From Polynucleobacter sp. Latsch14-2 (GTDB lineage Bacteria > Pseudomonadota > Gammaproteobacteria > Burkholderiales > Burkholderiaceae): a stretch of 64,000 nt of DNA. Below are positions 51,271-60,130 of the stretch, in pieces (the stretch's first letter is position 1; every line of letters begins with the position of its first letter). The notes below the pieces were generated by a model. The model saw only the letters and a program-made list of their open reading frames with translations. It did not search any database and was not told the DNA's origin. The position numbers and the translations under genes were made by a program. The stretch lies in the NCBI RefSeq assembly GCF_018881925.1, contig NZ_JACVPL010000002.1, positions 124,001 to 188,000 on the forward strand. The letters run 5' to 3'.

Positions 51271-52548
51271 GTGACTTTTGATCTAAGCACTCTTTTACTA
51301 TCAGGCCTACCATTTGCATTATGTGTAGGTCTTTTGGTTTATGTTTTTAATTTAAGATCTTCTTTAGCTCGCAGTGAGCAGCAAGCCCTCACTGATTCGA
51401 CGCTGAGTATTAACCTGCGTGCCGAGCGTGATCAAGCACTTCAGAATGCGATTCGCCTCGAAGCAGAGCTTGATTCAGAACGCAAGCAAGGGCTCGGGCG
51501 AATTGAGTCTTTAAATGAAGCTAAAGAAGCGCTCACAAATCAGTTCAAGAATTTAGCGAACGAGATTTTAGAAGATAAATCTAAACGCTTTACAGAACAA
51601 AACGCTGCTAGCTTAGATGCCCTGCTCAAGCCACTCCAAACCAAGCTCACAGAATTTAAAGAGCAAGTTAACAATTCATATGGCAATGAAGCGCGTGAAC
51701 GATTTGCCCTAAAGTCTGAAATTGAGCGTCTTGCTAATCTCAATTTGCGCATGTCAGATGAAACGCGCTCACTGACACAGGCTTTAAAGGGGGACTCTAA
51801 AGTACAAGGCAACTGGGGTGAACTTGTACTTGAATCCATTTTAGAATCCTCCGGCTTACGCAAAGGTGAAGAGTATCTCGTGCAAGACAGCCACACCCAA
51901 ACAGATGGCTCAAGACTGCAACCAGACGTTGTTGTCAAGCTTCCCGAGGGCAGAAGCCTGGTGGTCGACAGCAAGGTATCAATCACTGCCTATGCCAGAC
52001 ATGCCCAGACTACAGATCCCGTCGTTGCAGAACAAGAGTTGGCAGCGCATATCCAATCCCTGCGCCAGCACATCCAAGGGCTTTCAGGGAAAAACTATAG
52101 CTCACTCTATGGCATTGGCTCTGTAGACTTTGTGCTGATGTTTGTCCCAATCGAGCCTGCATTCTTGCTAGCCCTCAAAACTGCACCGAACTTATACCAA
52201 GAGGCTCTTGCGAAAAATATTGTGCTCGTATGTCCTAGTACGCTGATGGCAACATTACGAACCGTTGCCCATCTCTGGAGACAAGATCACCAAAATCGCA
52301 ATGCTTTAGAAATTGCTAAACAATGTGGCACTCTTTACGATAAGTTTGTTGGTTTTGTTGATGACTTAGAAAAATTAGGTCAACGTCTAGACCAAGCCCA
52401 AACGAGTTATCACGATGCATTTAATAAATTGAAGTCTGGCAAGGGCAATCTCATACGCACGGCTGAGAAGGTGCGTGAACTAGGTGTGAAACCTAGCAAA
52501 AACATCTCTACACCATTACTCGACTCTTCAGATTCTGATGCTGAGTAA
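51271..52548 (+). CDS. rmuC: DNA recombination protein RmuC
   Basis: RmuC is a nuclease-fold membrane-anchored protein that limits inversions at short repeats in E. coli. The 425 residues begin with an N-terminal membrane helix (about 8-27), then a long coiled coil (about 35-170) and the RmuC domain with GNWGELVLESILE, LVVDSKVSITAY and FVPIEPAFLLAL. It starts with GTG at 51271, 21 bases after grxD. A bidirectional terminator follows. Confidence 0.93.
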   Translation: MTFDLSTLLLSGLPFALCVGLLVYVFNLRSSLARSEQQALTDSTLSINLRAERDQALQNAIRLEAELDSERKQGLGRIESLNEAKEALTNQFKNLANEILEDKSKRFTEQNAASLDALLKPLQTKLTEFKEQVNNSYGNEARERFALKSEIERLANLNLRMSDETRSLTQALKGDSKVQGNWGELVLESILESSGLRKGEEYLVQDSHTQTDGSRLQPDVVVKLPEGRSLVVDSKVSITAYARHAQTTDPVVAEQELAAHIQSLRQHIQGLSGKNYSSLYGIGSVDFVLMFVPIEPAFLLALKTAPNLYQEALAKNIVLVCPSTLMATLRTVAHLWRQDHQNRNALEIAKQCGTLYDKFVGFVDDLEKLGQRLDQAQTSYHDAFNKLKSGKGNLIRTAEKVRELGVKPSKNISTPLLDSSDSDAE

Positions 52549-52581
52549 GTAAAAGCAATATATCTCTAGACGCTTTAAAGC

Positions 52582-52607
52582 AAAAACCCTGCCGAGGCAG
52601 GGTTTTT
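52582..52607. terminator. Bidirectional terminator between rmuC and the phasin gene
   Basis: A stem of about 11 pairs (AAAAACCCTGC with GCAGGGTTTTT) closes a 4-base loop. T runs follow on both strands. It lies between convergent genes and should serve both. Confidence 0.85.
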
Positions 52608-52634
52608 TATTAAGACTTAAATCTACACTACAAA

Positions 52635-53219
52635 TTAAGCAGCTTTACGACCACGTGATGCAGGGGTTGCAGCCTTCTTTACTTGAGCGATTTGACCTTG
52701 AACAGCGTCGATTGCTTGGTCAGCAGTTTTTTCTGCTGTTGCAAAAGCTTCTTTGCTAGCAGCGCGGAACTGCTCGAAACCTTGCAATGCACTACCGTAT
52801 GCAGTTTTGAATGAAGAAACAAACACGTCAGAGCCAGCAGGCGCATTAGCAGCTACTGTGTTGATCCAATCTTGGAAACCATCTTGCAATTGGTCAATGC
52901 TTGACTCAACAACGTTTGAAAATTCTTTATTGCTATCGCGCAATACTTTGCTAACTTTCTTTTGGTAAGCAACAGCTTGGTTGCTAGCAGCTTGCAATGC
53001 ATCGGCACTGAGGATCTCAGTAACTTGTTTTGGATCTTTAGCAGTCAAAACTTGTTGAATGCCGTCTTGAACGTTCACCAAAGCATCTTTAGATGCAGCG
53101 TAGTTCAGCTCAGCTAATTTCTGAGCATTTTCTAAAGCAGCTTCGCTCAAAGAAAATGAAGCCTCGAGGCCTTTGCTGTTAATTTGGGACAATTTAGCGG
53201 TGATTTGATCTTGGTTCAT
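52635..53219 (-). CDS. phaP: Phasin family protein (PHA granule coat)
   Basis: Phasins coat polyhydroxyalkanoate granules in the cytoplasm and limit their fusion. The 194-residue protein is mostly helical, rich in Ala, Gln and Lys, with the phasin pattern (LNYAASKDALVNVQDGIQQV, KVLRDSNKEFSNVVESSID) and a basic tail ATPASRGRKAA. A strong TGGAGAAA ribosome site suggests high expression. Codons are strongly biased to common forms. No PHA synthase gene is in the window. The region upstream has a tandem TGCAC motif that may be regulatory. Confidence 0.9.
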   Translation of the reverse strand: MNQDQITAKLSQINSKGLEASFSLSEAALENAQKLAELNYAASKDALVNVQDGIQQVLTAKDPKQVTEILSADALQAASNQAVAYQKKVSKVLRDSNKEFSNVVESSIDQLQDGFQDWINTVAANAPAGSDVFVSSFKTAYGSALQGFEQFRAASKEAFATAEKTADQAIDAVQGQIAQVKKAATPASRGRKAA

Positions 53220-53394
53220 ATATTTCTCCAGTAATTAAGTGGTACAACTAATCAATTAAGTGCAAGATTAAGACTAGGAAAATACCGATAAACCTTATAT
53301 ATTGCACTGCACCAATGAACTTTAACTGAAGCAATATGACAAATCAAGAACTTTTTGCTGCTACGCAACATATTTTTACTAAAATTTTATAATA

Positions 53395-54735
53395 TTGAAT
53401 AATATCAACCACTTAAAGTTAATAAAAAAGCCTCACTCCTATCGAAAAGTAGCTATTGCTGCCTGTTTTGGCACTTTTTTAGAGTGGTACGACTTCTTAA
53501 CCTTTGCTACCTTGGCCGTAGTATTTGGTCCGCTCTTCTTTCCCACAAACGACCCTAGTTCTGGTCTATTAGCAAGTCTAGCGACCTTTGGCGTTGGAAT
53601 GGTAGTGCGGCCTATTGGTGCAGCCTTATTTGGCTCTCTGGGCGATCGTATTGGCCGCAAACCCGTATTTATGATCACCATCAGCCTCATGGGACTTGCC
53701 ACAGTTGGCGTAGGATTTTTACCTACCTATTCTCAGATTGGGGTTTGGGCGCCCCTCCTACTCGTTAGCTTGCGACTATTACAAGGACTATCAGCCGGTG
53801 GCGAGATTGGGGGTAGCGCTGTTTTTTTAACAGAGCATGCAGGCAATACCAATCGTGGCTTTAAAACGAGCTTCTTACAGTTAATGGGTCCACTAGGAAT
53901 AATGGCGTCCACTCTGCAGATAGCCCTGCTACAGCATTGGCTAACTGCGGAAGAATTTAGCTCATGGGGCTGGCGTGTGCCGTTCTGGGTTTCACTGCTA
54001 CTGCTTGCAATTGCATTCCGGGCCAGAAGGGCATTGGAAGAAACGCCCGTCTTTTTAGAACTCAGCAATAACAAACAAAAAGTGGAGTCACAACTCCTCA
54101 ATAACTTTAAAGATCCCGAGATTAGAAAGAAGATGTTTCTCCTCTTCTTTTGCATTTCCTCATGCGGCGCAATTTTGTTCTTTTGCGTCCAGGTCTATAC
54201 GGCAATCTTTCTTAAGACAGCAGTAAAGCTGCCTTCTGAATTAGTAGACCAACTTAGCATCTGCGCAACGCTTGCTCTATTTCCGCTGACTGTATTTGCA
54301 GGCTGGCTTTCTGACAGAATTGGGCGCAAGCCAGTGATATTGAGCGGCCTCATACTTGGCGCAATATTTATTCAACCAGCATATTGGGCACTTGAAAAGT
54401 TTGGGGGAGAATATCTTCAAACAAGTAATACAAATCCCCTAGTCGCCATCGTATTGATTTTGATAGCGCTCTCACTAGTGCTATCGCTGGTAGTTGGACC
54501 ACAAACCGCCTACCTTGCAGAGCTCTTTCCGGCAAAGAATAGGAATAGCGCAGCCACACTACCCCACAATCTTGCAGCAGGCTGGATTGGGGGCTTGCTC
54601 CCCCTAATCATTACTTGGTTGAATCAACTGGGGGGCAACTCGTTGGTAGGGCTTTGGTATCCGACCATTTTTCTTAGCTTGGCATCCATAATAGGCTGTA
54701 TCTTTCTTACCGAAACACGTGATGCGAAGCTCTAA
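53395..54735 (+). CDS. MFS transporter of the metabolite:H+ symporter type
   Basis: This 446-residue protein has about twelve membrane helices and the MHS-subfamily start ACFGTFLEWYDFLTF. The MFS loop signature GDRIGRKP occurs between helices 2 and 3 and again as SDRIGRKP between helices 8 and 9. Relatives carry dicarboxylates, proline/betaine, shikimate or citrate into the cell with protons. The only start near the N-terminus is TTG at 53395, with no visible ribosome site; the true start may differ slightly. The substrate is not predictable. Confidence 0.87.
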   Translation: MNNINHLKLIKKPHSYRKVAIAACFGTFLEWYDFLTFATLAVVFGPLFFPTNDPSSGLLASLATFGVGMVVRPIGAALFGSLGDRIGRKPVFMITISLMGLATVGVGFLPTYSQIGVWAPLLLVSLRLLQGLSAGGEIGGSAVFLTEHAGNTNRGFKTSFLQLMGPLGIMASTLQIALLQHWLTAEEFSSWGWRVPFWVSLLLLAIAFRARRALEETPVFLELSNNKQKVESQLLNNFKDPEIRKKMFLLFFCISSCGAILFFCVQVYTAIFLKTAVKLPSELVDQLSICATLALFPLTVFAGWLSDRIGRKPVILSGLILGAIFIQPAYWALEKFGGEYLQTSNTNPLVAIVLILIALSLVLSLVVGPQTAYLAELFPAKNRNSAATLPHNLAAGWIGGLLPLIITWLNQLGGNSLVGLWYPTIFLSLASIIGCIFLTETRDAKL

Positions 54736-54789
54736 AGACAAGTCCCTAGAAAAACATGGCGTTTAACAACCACTACCCAGCGCACCAAG

Positions 54790-55614
54790 ATGAATAATCA
54801 AAAAATCTCAGCAGTCATCATCGACACTTACCCCAATAAAACATTGCCAAAACTCGCTATTGAAAAAACGCTTGAGTGCGGCAAGATAGGAAAGGTCTAT
54901 ACATTTAGTGACCAGCCATACTTTAATGGTGCTGAATTCGTGCAAATACCAGAAATTACCGATGTGGAGCAATACTCCACCTTAATGATCGATTCATTGA
55001 TAAATTACGTCCATGAGGATTTCATCGTTATTCAATGGGACGGCTTTGTTTTAAATCCCAGAAAATGGAGTGATGAATTTCTCAATTATGACTACATTGG
55101 AGCGCCCCATTTACGTGATAGTGAGAAGATGTCCGTTGGTAATGGTGGCTTTAGTTTTCGCACCCAAAAACTCATGCATGCCATTAAGAAAATTCCCCAT
55201 GCAATAGATATGCCAGAAGATTTTTTAATATGCCATAGACATAGGCATGAACTCGAGCAATTGGGGGTCAAGTTCCCCCACTTGCCTCTTGCTTCAAGAT
55301 TTTCATATCAAGAAGGTCCAGTGTCGCTGAGTGCAGACGAACTATTTGGATTTCATGGTCCCTGGAATTTTCCAAAGTTTTTTACTGAAGACTTCCTGAT
55401 GCCTTTTGCCAAGGAAATTATTGAGCGAACTCTTAATTTCATTATATTGACCTTATACCTAGAAGAATGCAAAAATCAAAGTATGCATTCATTATTTTTT
55501 GAGTCTGTTGATTCAATCAATAGGACGCCTAAAACAATAGAGCTGATTGATGTTTTTTTTCGCAATAAGATCTACGGTGGCTGGGCTGAAAGATTTATTA
55601 AAGTCATGAATTAA
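54790..55614 (+). CDS. DUF5672-family protein, predicted glycosyltransferase-like (copy A)
   Basis: This 274-residue protein matches the uncharacterised DUF5672 family, often found in surface-polysaccharide regions. The core has VIQWDGFVLNP with Asp84, DYIGAP near 101-106 and VGNGGFSFR at 116-124, then FHGPWNF near the end. The Asp-containing loop and NGGFS resemble nucleotide-sugar sites of GT-A enzymes, but no function is shown. It is followed by a methyltransferase-like gene 32 bases on. A second copy lies at 59450-60121. Base composition is more A+T-rich than the core genes. Confidence 0.75.
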   Translation: MNNQKISAVIIDTYPNKTLPKLAIEKTLECGKIGKVYTFSDQPYFNGAEFVQIPEITDVEQYSTLMIDSLINYVHEDFIVIQWDGFVLNPRKWSDEFLNYDYIGAPHLRDSEKMSVGNGGFSFRTQKLMHAIKKIPHAIDMPEDFLICHRHRHELEQLGVKFPHLPLASRFSYQEGPVSLSADELFGFHGPWNFPKFFTEDFLMPFAKEIIERTLNFIILTLYLEECKNQSMHSLFFESVDSINRTPKTIELIDVFFRNKIYGGWAERFIKVMN

Positions 55615-55646
55615 CAAATAACCAAAAATAACCTACCCCACTAAAA

Positions 55647-56396
55647 ATGAACCCCATAATATTTTCTGGCTATAGCAAAGAGTATCTTTCGGTCGACAAT
55701 AACTATGAAGATAACTCAATTATTCAAAGGCATGCAGATAGCCAGATCTTAGAGCTTATGACTCTTCTTAGGGCACCAGTTCCCCTAATGGTCGAATCTA
55801 AGCTATGGGGCTGTGCCGTCCTTCCAAGCCTCATCTCGACGCTTATTCTTAAAAAAGAAGAGTTAACTATTTTGGATTTTGGAGGCGGCGCCGGAAAACA
55901 TTTTGTTGAAATTACTAGAGCTCTAGATAGCTCCACTCTTGTAAGCAAAATTAAGTATCACCTGATAGAGATGCCAAAGTTATGCAGGGTTATCGAACCT
56001 CCACTAAGTCAAATATTTCAGCCGATCTGGAAAGATCTATTTCACCTATCAAACTCAATTGATGTAACGAAATCAGATATTGTGAATTGCACCAGTAGTT
56101 TGCAATACATAGAAAATTATCTAGAGAAAATTGAAGATTTAATTGCTACTGAACCTGAGTTTTTTCTCATAATTAACACCCCGCTAAATAATAAATATAC
56201 CTATTGCAGATACCAGCATAATCTCGAGGTCAAAATCTCTCAGTGGGTTTTTTGTATAAACGAACTAGATAAAATATTTAACGAAAATGGTTACGCCAGA
56301 GTTTTTTTCTCCGCCCACGAACAGGACCACTCAACATTGGATACGCCACCTGATTCAGGAACATTTCAAGGCACGCTAATTTTTCAGAAAACGTAA
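55647..56396 (+). CDS. Putative SAM-dependent methyltransferase (TIGR04325-like)
   Basis: The 249-residue protein has an N-terminal stretch with SGYSKEYLSVDNNYEDN, then TILDFGGGAGKHFVEI near 74-89, a SAM-loop-like motif, and later the INTPLNNKYTY region and an NENGY motif. This pattern resembles the TIGR04325 methyltransferases found in surface-glycan clusters, whose targets are unknown. It follows copy A of DUF5672 by 32 bases. Composition is strongly A+T-rich: the 60 bases from 56161 hold only 18 G or C. It converges with the aminotransferase gene. Confidence 0.6.
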   Translation: MNPIIFSGYSKEYLSVDNNYEDNSIIQRHADSQILELMTLLRAPVPLMVESKLWGCAVLPSLISTLILKKEELTILDFGGGAGKHFVEITRALDSSTLVSKIKYHLIEMPKLCRVIEPPLSQIFQPIWKDLFHLSNSIDVTKSDIVNCTSSLQYIENYLEKIEDLIATEPEFFLIINTPLNNKYTYCRYQHNLEVKISQWVFCINELDKIFNENGYARVFFSAHEQDHSTLDTPPDSGTFQGTLIFQKT

Positions 56397-56464
56397 AAAG
56401 TTTTAAACCTATGTTTAAGACGTTGACTGTACAAGTTTGTAGGGCAACTCTTTGAGCAAATCAA

Positions 56465-57625
56465 CTACCAACCAGATTTCATAACATCTACGATTCGATC
56501 TATTGTTTCGTGATTCATTCTTCTATGGAGGGGTAAGACCAAATATGCGTCTTCAAGCAAGTCCATATTAGGTAAATCATCTCTGCGAGAGCCGAAGATG
56601 CTGTACCTATCATTGCGATAATGAACTTGGCCAGACTCAATGCCATGCTCCCTCAGTTTTGCCATTAAACCCATCCGGTCTTTTTCAACAATAATTGTTA
56701 AGAGCCATGGACAAAAATCAGCTGACAAGCCAGAGGAAGGTTGGATTACTCGGATGCCAGAAACTTTGCTTAAGCCAGCGAGGTAGTGCGCGTACAAAGA
56801 TTTTCTGTCATCAATAATTGAGTCAATTTTTTCTAAATTAGATAGGCCGATTGCTGCGGAAATATCATTCATTTGATACTTGTAGCCAATATCTTGAATA
56901 TCATTTTCCCAAATGCCGCCCTGCTTCTTTTCTCTATCTATACCAAACCAGCGAAGTCTTTTTGCTCGCTCAAGATTCTGGGGATCCTTCATCACCAGCA
57001 TCCCACCGTCTCCAGTAGTCAAGGTCTTGATTGCTTGAAATGAAAATATAGTGAAATCGCATTGGTTGCCCACATAGCTATTATCGTATTTTGAGCCAAT
57101 TGAATGCGCAGCATCCTGAATGACTGGTATACCGTATTTTTTAGCAATAGCGTTGATCTCCGAATACTCACAACAGATACCGCCATAATCTACCGTAACA
57201 ATAGCTCTGGTTTTGTCACTTATCTTTCTCTTAAGATCCTCAATAGATATATTCATTGTTAATGGATCAATATCCAAAAACTTAATCTTTGCTCCGATAT
57301 AAAGCAGGGGGATATTAGTGGCCGTACAGGTAAATGACGGGACTAAAATTTCATCCCCAGCATTAATATTCGCTAATAGATAAGACAAATGTAGGGCATC
57401 TGTGCCGCTTCCCACAGCTAGCGGAGCTGCAGAATCCAGAAATCGATCCGCAATACGCCTTTCAAACTCCTCAACCTTAGGACCCTGACCAATCCACCTT
57501 CCAGATAGAGTATCTCCTACTGAATTGATTGCCGATTTATCAATATCTGGATAAAACAAGACTACCCCATCGCCTTCTTTAAGCAATGGGAATTCATTCA
57601 TTGGTGTATTTACATTTTTAGTCAT
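56465..57625 (-). CDS. DegT/DnrJ/EryC1/StrS family sugar aminotransferase
   Basis: This 386-residue PLP enzyme adds an amino group to a keto sugar nucleotide. It has AVGSGTDALHLS near the N-terminus, PSFTCTATNIPLLYIGA, the QDAAHSIGS motif and the PLP lysine at about 200 in SFQAIKTLTTGDGGM. WIGQGPKVEEFE at the start is also typical. Its ATG shares one base with the previous gene's stop. Its substrate, perhaps a 3- or 4-keto-6-deoxy sugar, is not determined, and no sugar dehydratase or epimerase is present beside it. Confidence 0.9.
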   Translation of the reverse strand: MTKNVNTPMNEFPLLKEGDGVVLFYPDIDKSAINSVGDTLSGRWIGQGPKVEEFERRIADRFLDSAAPLAVGSGTDALHLSYLLANINAGDEILVPSFTCTATNIPLLYIGAKIKFLDIDPLTMNISIEDLKRKISDKTRAIVTVDYGGICCEYSEINAIAKKYGIPVIQDAAHSIGSKYDNSYVGNQCDFTIFSFQAIKTLTTGDGGMLVMKDPQNLERAKRLRWFGIDREKKQGGIWENDIQDIGYKYQMNDISAAIGLSNLEKIDSIIDDRKSLYAHYLAGLSKVSGIRVIQPSSGLSADFCPWLLTIIVEKDRMGLMAKLREHGIESGQVHYRNDRYSIFGSRRDDLPNMDLLEDAYLVLPLHRRMNHETIDRIVDVMKSGW

Positions 57626-58422
57626 TAGTTTCTATTCCCCACCTCAATCAGGTAGCTCTCTAAATTTTTATAATCTCCACATTCACTAAAGTCTTCCACT
57701 TTAGTAACTCCACCAGCCCTCACTCGGCTTGCAGTTTCATTAGCAGTGATGGAGTAGTCAACGCCCTCTAAGTATAAGGTAGTAAAAAGAATTGCTTCAG
57801 CTTGAGGATAACCCCCAACTAAATGCACATATTTCCAAAATAGATCGAAGCGTTTTCCATAAATTACCGCCCCCGAAAGATTAGCAAGCCCGAATCTATC
57901 GTTTAATCCGCCCCATTTTTGCCAGGATGGCGTGATCACCATGGGTCCGGAAGCCTGATCAATAAGGGCAAAGTATTTTTCGAAATCCACTTTATCGTGG
58001 TAAATCAAATCCGGTCTTAAAAATAATACGTAATCAGGCTTAGACTCAGAAGCCAAGTTCCAAACCGTCTGAACTGAGTACATTTCTCTAACCATATTCA
58101 TTAGGCTGGCACCATCGTCTGAATAGATGTCGTTTAAGCCAAGCGCCATCAAAGGTTTTTTATATACCTTATCTAACTCAGATTGCTCTATTAGCTCAAA
58201 AGACTTAGGAACCATTAAATTCTCGAAATTACTTTCCGGGACGCAGGAAAACTCTTCACTTCGAATATTTGTAAATGGCACTGTAGTGTGCATGAGTGCG
58301 CCATAAATTTGATACTCAATTCCTTCTGGAATGGCCTCAATAATGTTTTTATTAATTGAATCGACAACATGGGAGAGGCTCCGATTCATCCCAAAAAAAC
58401 ATACGGCTAACTTTAAACCCAC
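57625..58422 (-). CDS. Unrecognised protein, possible glycosyltransferase
   Basis: From a GTG at 58422, preceded by GGAG at five bases, this protein has 265 residues. It starts as GLKLAVCFFGMNRSL and contains DYVLFLRPDLIYHDKVD and a GGLNDRFGLAN segment. An RPDL motif and NDRF motif recall glycosyltransferase-like proteins handling sugar nucleotides, but I do not recognise a family. The longer open frame to 58497 would overlap the preceding gene by about 60 bases. It sits between a glycosyltransferase and an aminotransferase gene, so a role in glycan assembly is likely. Confidence 0.65.
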   Translation of the reverse strand: MGLKLAVCFFGMNRSLSHVVDSINKNIIEAIPEGIEYQIYGALMHTTVPFTNIRSEEFSCVPESNFENLMVPKSFELIEQSELDKVYKKPLMALGLNDIYSDDGASLMNMVREMYSVQTVWNLASESKPDYVLFLRPDLIYHDKVDFEKYFALIDQASGPMVITPSWQKWGGLNDRFGLANLSGAVIYGKRFDLFWKYVHLVGGYPQAEAILFTTLYLEGVDYSITANETASRVRAGGVTKVEDFSECGDYKNLESYLIEVGNRN

Positions 58423-58438
58423 TTTTTCTCCAGGAATA

Positions 58439-59326
58439 TCAAAGCAAAAGAGGGCTTCTATCGATACCCAAAATAAACTTCTCCTCAATTTTCTCAAAAG
58501 GCGGGGAAGTCTTTATCTCATATTGAGATTTTTCATAGGGAACAAAGTTGCCAATTTGAATATTTTGCATATAAAAAGGCATTGCTGAAGTATGAGTGCT
58601 GTCCTCAATAAAACCGTGATTAGTCGTCAAATTTTCTGGAGGCGTTAAAAAATACAAATCATGCTTCCAGTTAGACAGTAAGAATCTCAAGGCCCAAGTA
58701 TTGATAGCATTATTCTGAATATTGGTCCTGACGGAATAAAAAAAATTAATCACCTTCTCATCATAATTTAGATATTTTGGAAGGGTATTTTGGAAAAAAT
58801 CATCGTCTTGCTCAATGTTGTCATCATAATTTTTCCACCGCTCACTCCAGGTGGCCCAACCCCAGCAGTGGAATATTTGTGCAAGTAAATATTTTGGCTG
58901 AAAAAAATCTTTGGAGAACATATGCGCCATTAGATTATTTCCAGAGATCGCTCCAATTTTTGAGCCATCTTCTAACTTTGAAAATCTTTGGCAGTATTGG
59001 AAAAAATGTTCGTTAAAGGCTATGTCGTCCTCTAAAACGATTCCGAATGACTGCTCACCAAAAAACCAATCGAGCGCCCCTTTTACCGCGGGCCTTAAAC
59101 CTAGGTTTGTTTCATTTCTTCTTAACTTTACTTCGCAGTCCCACTGAATATTTGCGAATGCTGCCTCAACCTGATCTACTTTATTTTTATCCCCTGCAAC
59201 ATCACTCTTATGCCCATCAATTGAAATGTAGACCTGTTTAGGCTTGATCCTGGCAAGATTTTCTACCAACCGTTTTGAAAACTCCGGTCGGTTATAGTTG
59301 AGAAGCACTACAGGTATATCTTGCAT
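58439..59326 (-). CDS. GT-A type glycosyltransferase (HlpA-like/GNT-I-like)
   Basis: The 295-residue protein begins IPVVLLNYNRPEFSKRL, like GT-A family 2 enzymes, has EDD at 99-101 in VLEDDIAFNEHFF as probable metal-binding DxD-type motif, and HCWGWATWSERWKNYDD, a pattern seen in proteins annotated as haemolysin HlpA-like glycosyltransferases. It has no membrane helix or signal. It leads a three-gene unit with the unrecognised gene and the aminotransferase, starting after a 123-base gap that holds no convincing promoter. The acceptor sugar is unknown. Confidence 0.75.
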   Translation of the reverse strand: MQDIPVVLLNYNRPEFSKRLVENLARIKPKQVYISIDGHKSDVAGDKNKVDQVEAAFANIQWDCEVKLRRNETNLGLRPAVKGALDWFFGEQSFGIVLEDDIAFNEHFFQYCQRFSKLEDGSKIGAISGNNLMAHMFSKDFFQPKYLLAQIFHCWGWATWSERWKNYDDNIEQDDDFFQNTLPKYLNYDEKVINFFYSVRTNIQNNAINTWALRFLLSNWKHDLYFLTPPENLTTNHGFIEDSTHTSAMPFYMQNIQIGNFVPYEKSQYEIKTSPPFEKIEEKFILGIDRSPLLL

Positions 59327-59449
59327 TCGTTGATCCAGTTAATTTACAACCCATTAAATCAGGGTTGCAGCTTCTAATTGTCCCAAAATCCCGTCTCTTT
59401 ACAAGCACTGCCAGTATTTAACTAGGATCTTAGCCGCTTGAGCTCAATG

Positions 59450-60121
59450 TTACCTTGGTGCAAGCTTAAAAATATGATCCCTCAGCGCTTTCCCATGAAA
59501 TCCAAATGAAGTACTGGGACTTTGCCCAAAGGCAGCTTCTGGCGATTCCACGGAAAATTGTGCCGCCAGCTCTGGAGTGGGAAACTTTATCCCTGCCCTC
59601 ATCATTTGATCCAAGAGGAAATGGCCAATAATGAGATCTTCAGAGAGGCTCGGAAAAGTCAGGCTATCAAAGTCGATTTTGGCTGTTTCTTCTAATAGCT
59701 TCTTGCTACGCAATGAAAAGCCACCATTGCCAACTTGATTTTGTTTCATGTCCAAGATCTGTTGGGTGGGATGAAGTGTCAGCTTTTCTGGCCAAGGCGC
59801 GCCAATGTAGTCATACTCAAGAAACTTTGGCTGCCAACGATCTGGATTTAAAACAAAGCCATCGGCCTGGATTACCAAACAGTGCGTAGTTTGCACATAC
59901 CTACATAGATCCTGAAGAATAAATTTGCTGTATCCCAAAAAATCGAGTTTGGGGATAAGCCCCGCTTTTATCTTGGCATTGGTTGGTGCGATTGATTCCG
60001 AAGTTAAAAATTTAATCTCGCCAAACTCTATTTCATTCGAAGAGATAGAAAGTGCCAGTAAAGTCTCGTCTAATTCAACCGAGCTGACTGCTATGAGGGT
60101 CACGTCTGGAAGTGATAGCAT
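59450..60121 (-). CDS. DUF5672-family protein, predicted glycosyltransferase-like (copy B)
   Basis: This 223-residue protein is a second member of DUF5672. It shares with copy A the loops LVIQADGFVLNP (Asp87), YDYIGAP and VGNGGFSLR (130-138), and FGFHG near the end. The protein begins LPDVTLIAVSSVELDETLLAL, typical for the family start, so the ATG at 60121 is likely right. That ATG lies only nine bases beyond the CCA of tRNA-Thr on the same strand, with no space for a separate promoter or usual ribosome site. Its function is not known. Confidence 0.78.
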   Translation of the reverse strand: MLSLPDVTLIAVSSVELDETLLALSISSNEIEFGEIKFLTSESIAPTNAKIKAGLIPKLDFLGYSKFILQDLCRYVQTTHCLVIQADGFVLNPDRWQPKFLEYDYIGAPWPEKLTLHPTQQILDMKQNQVGNGGFSLRSKKLLEETAKIDFDSLTFPSLSEDLIIGHFLLDQMMRAGIKFPTPELAAQFSVESPEAAFGQSPSTSFGFHGKALRDHIFKLAPR

Positions 60122-60130
60122 GAAATTTAG

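Noticed and set aside
56401-56422. Hairpin GTTTTAAAC/GTTTAAGAC between convergent genes in the glycan block
   Set aside because: The stem has a G-T pair and only weak A-T pairs, with no T tract, so it does not qualify as a terminator.
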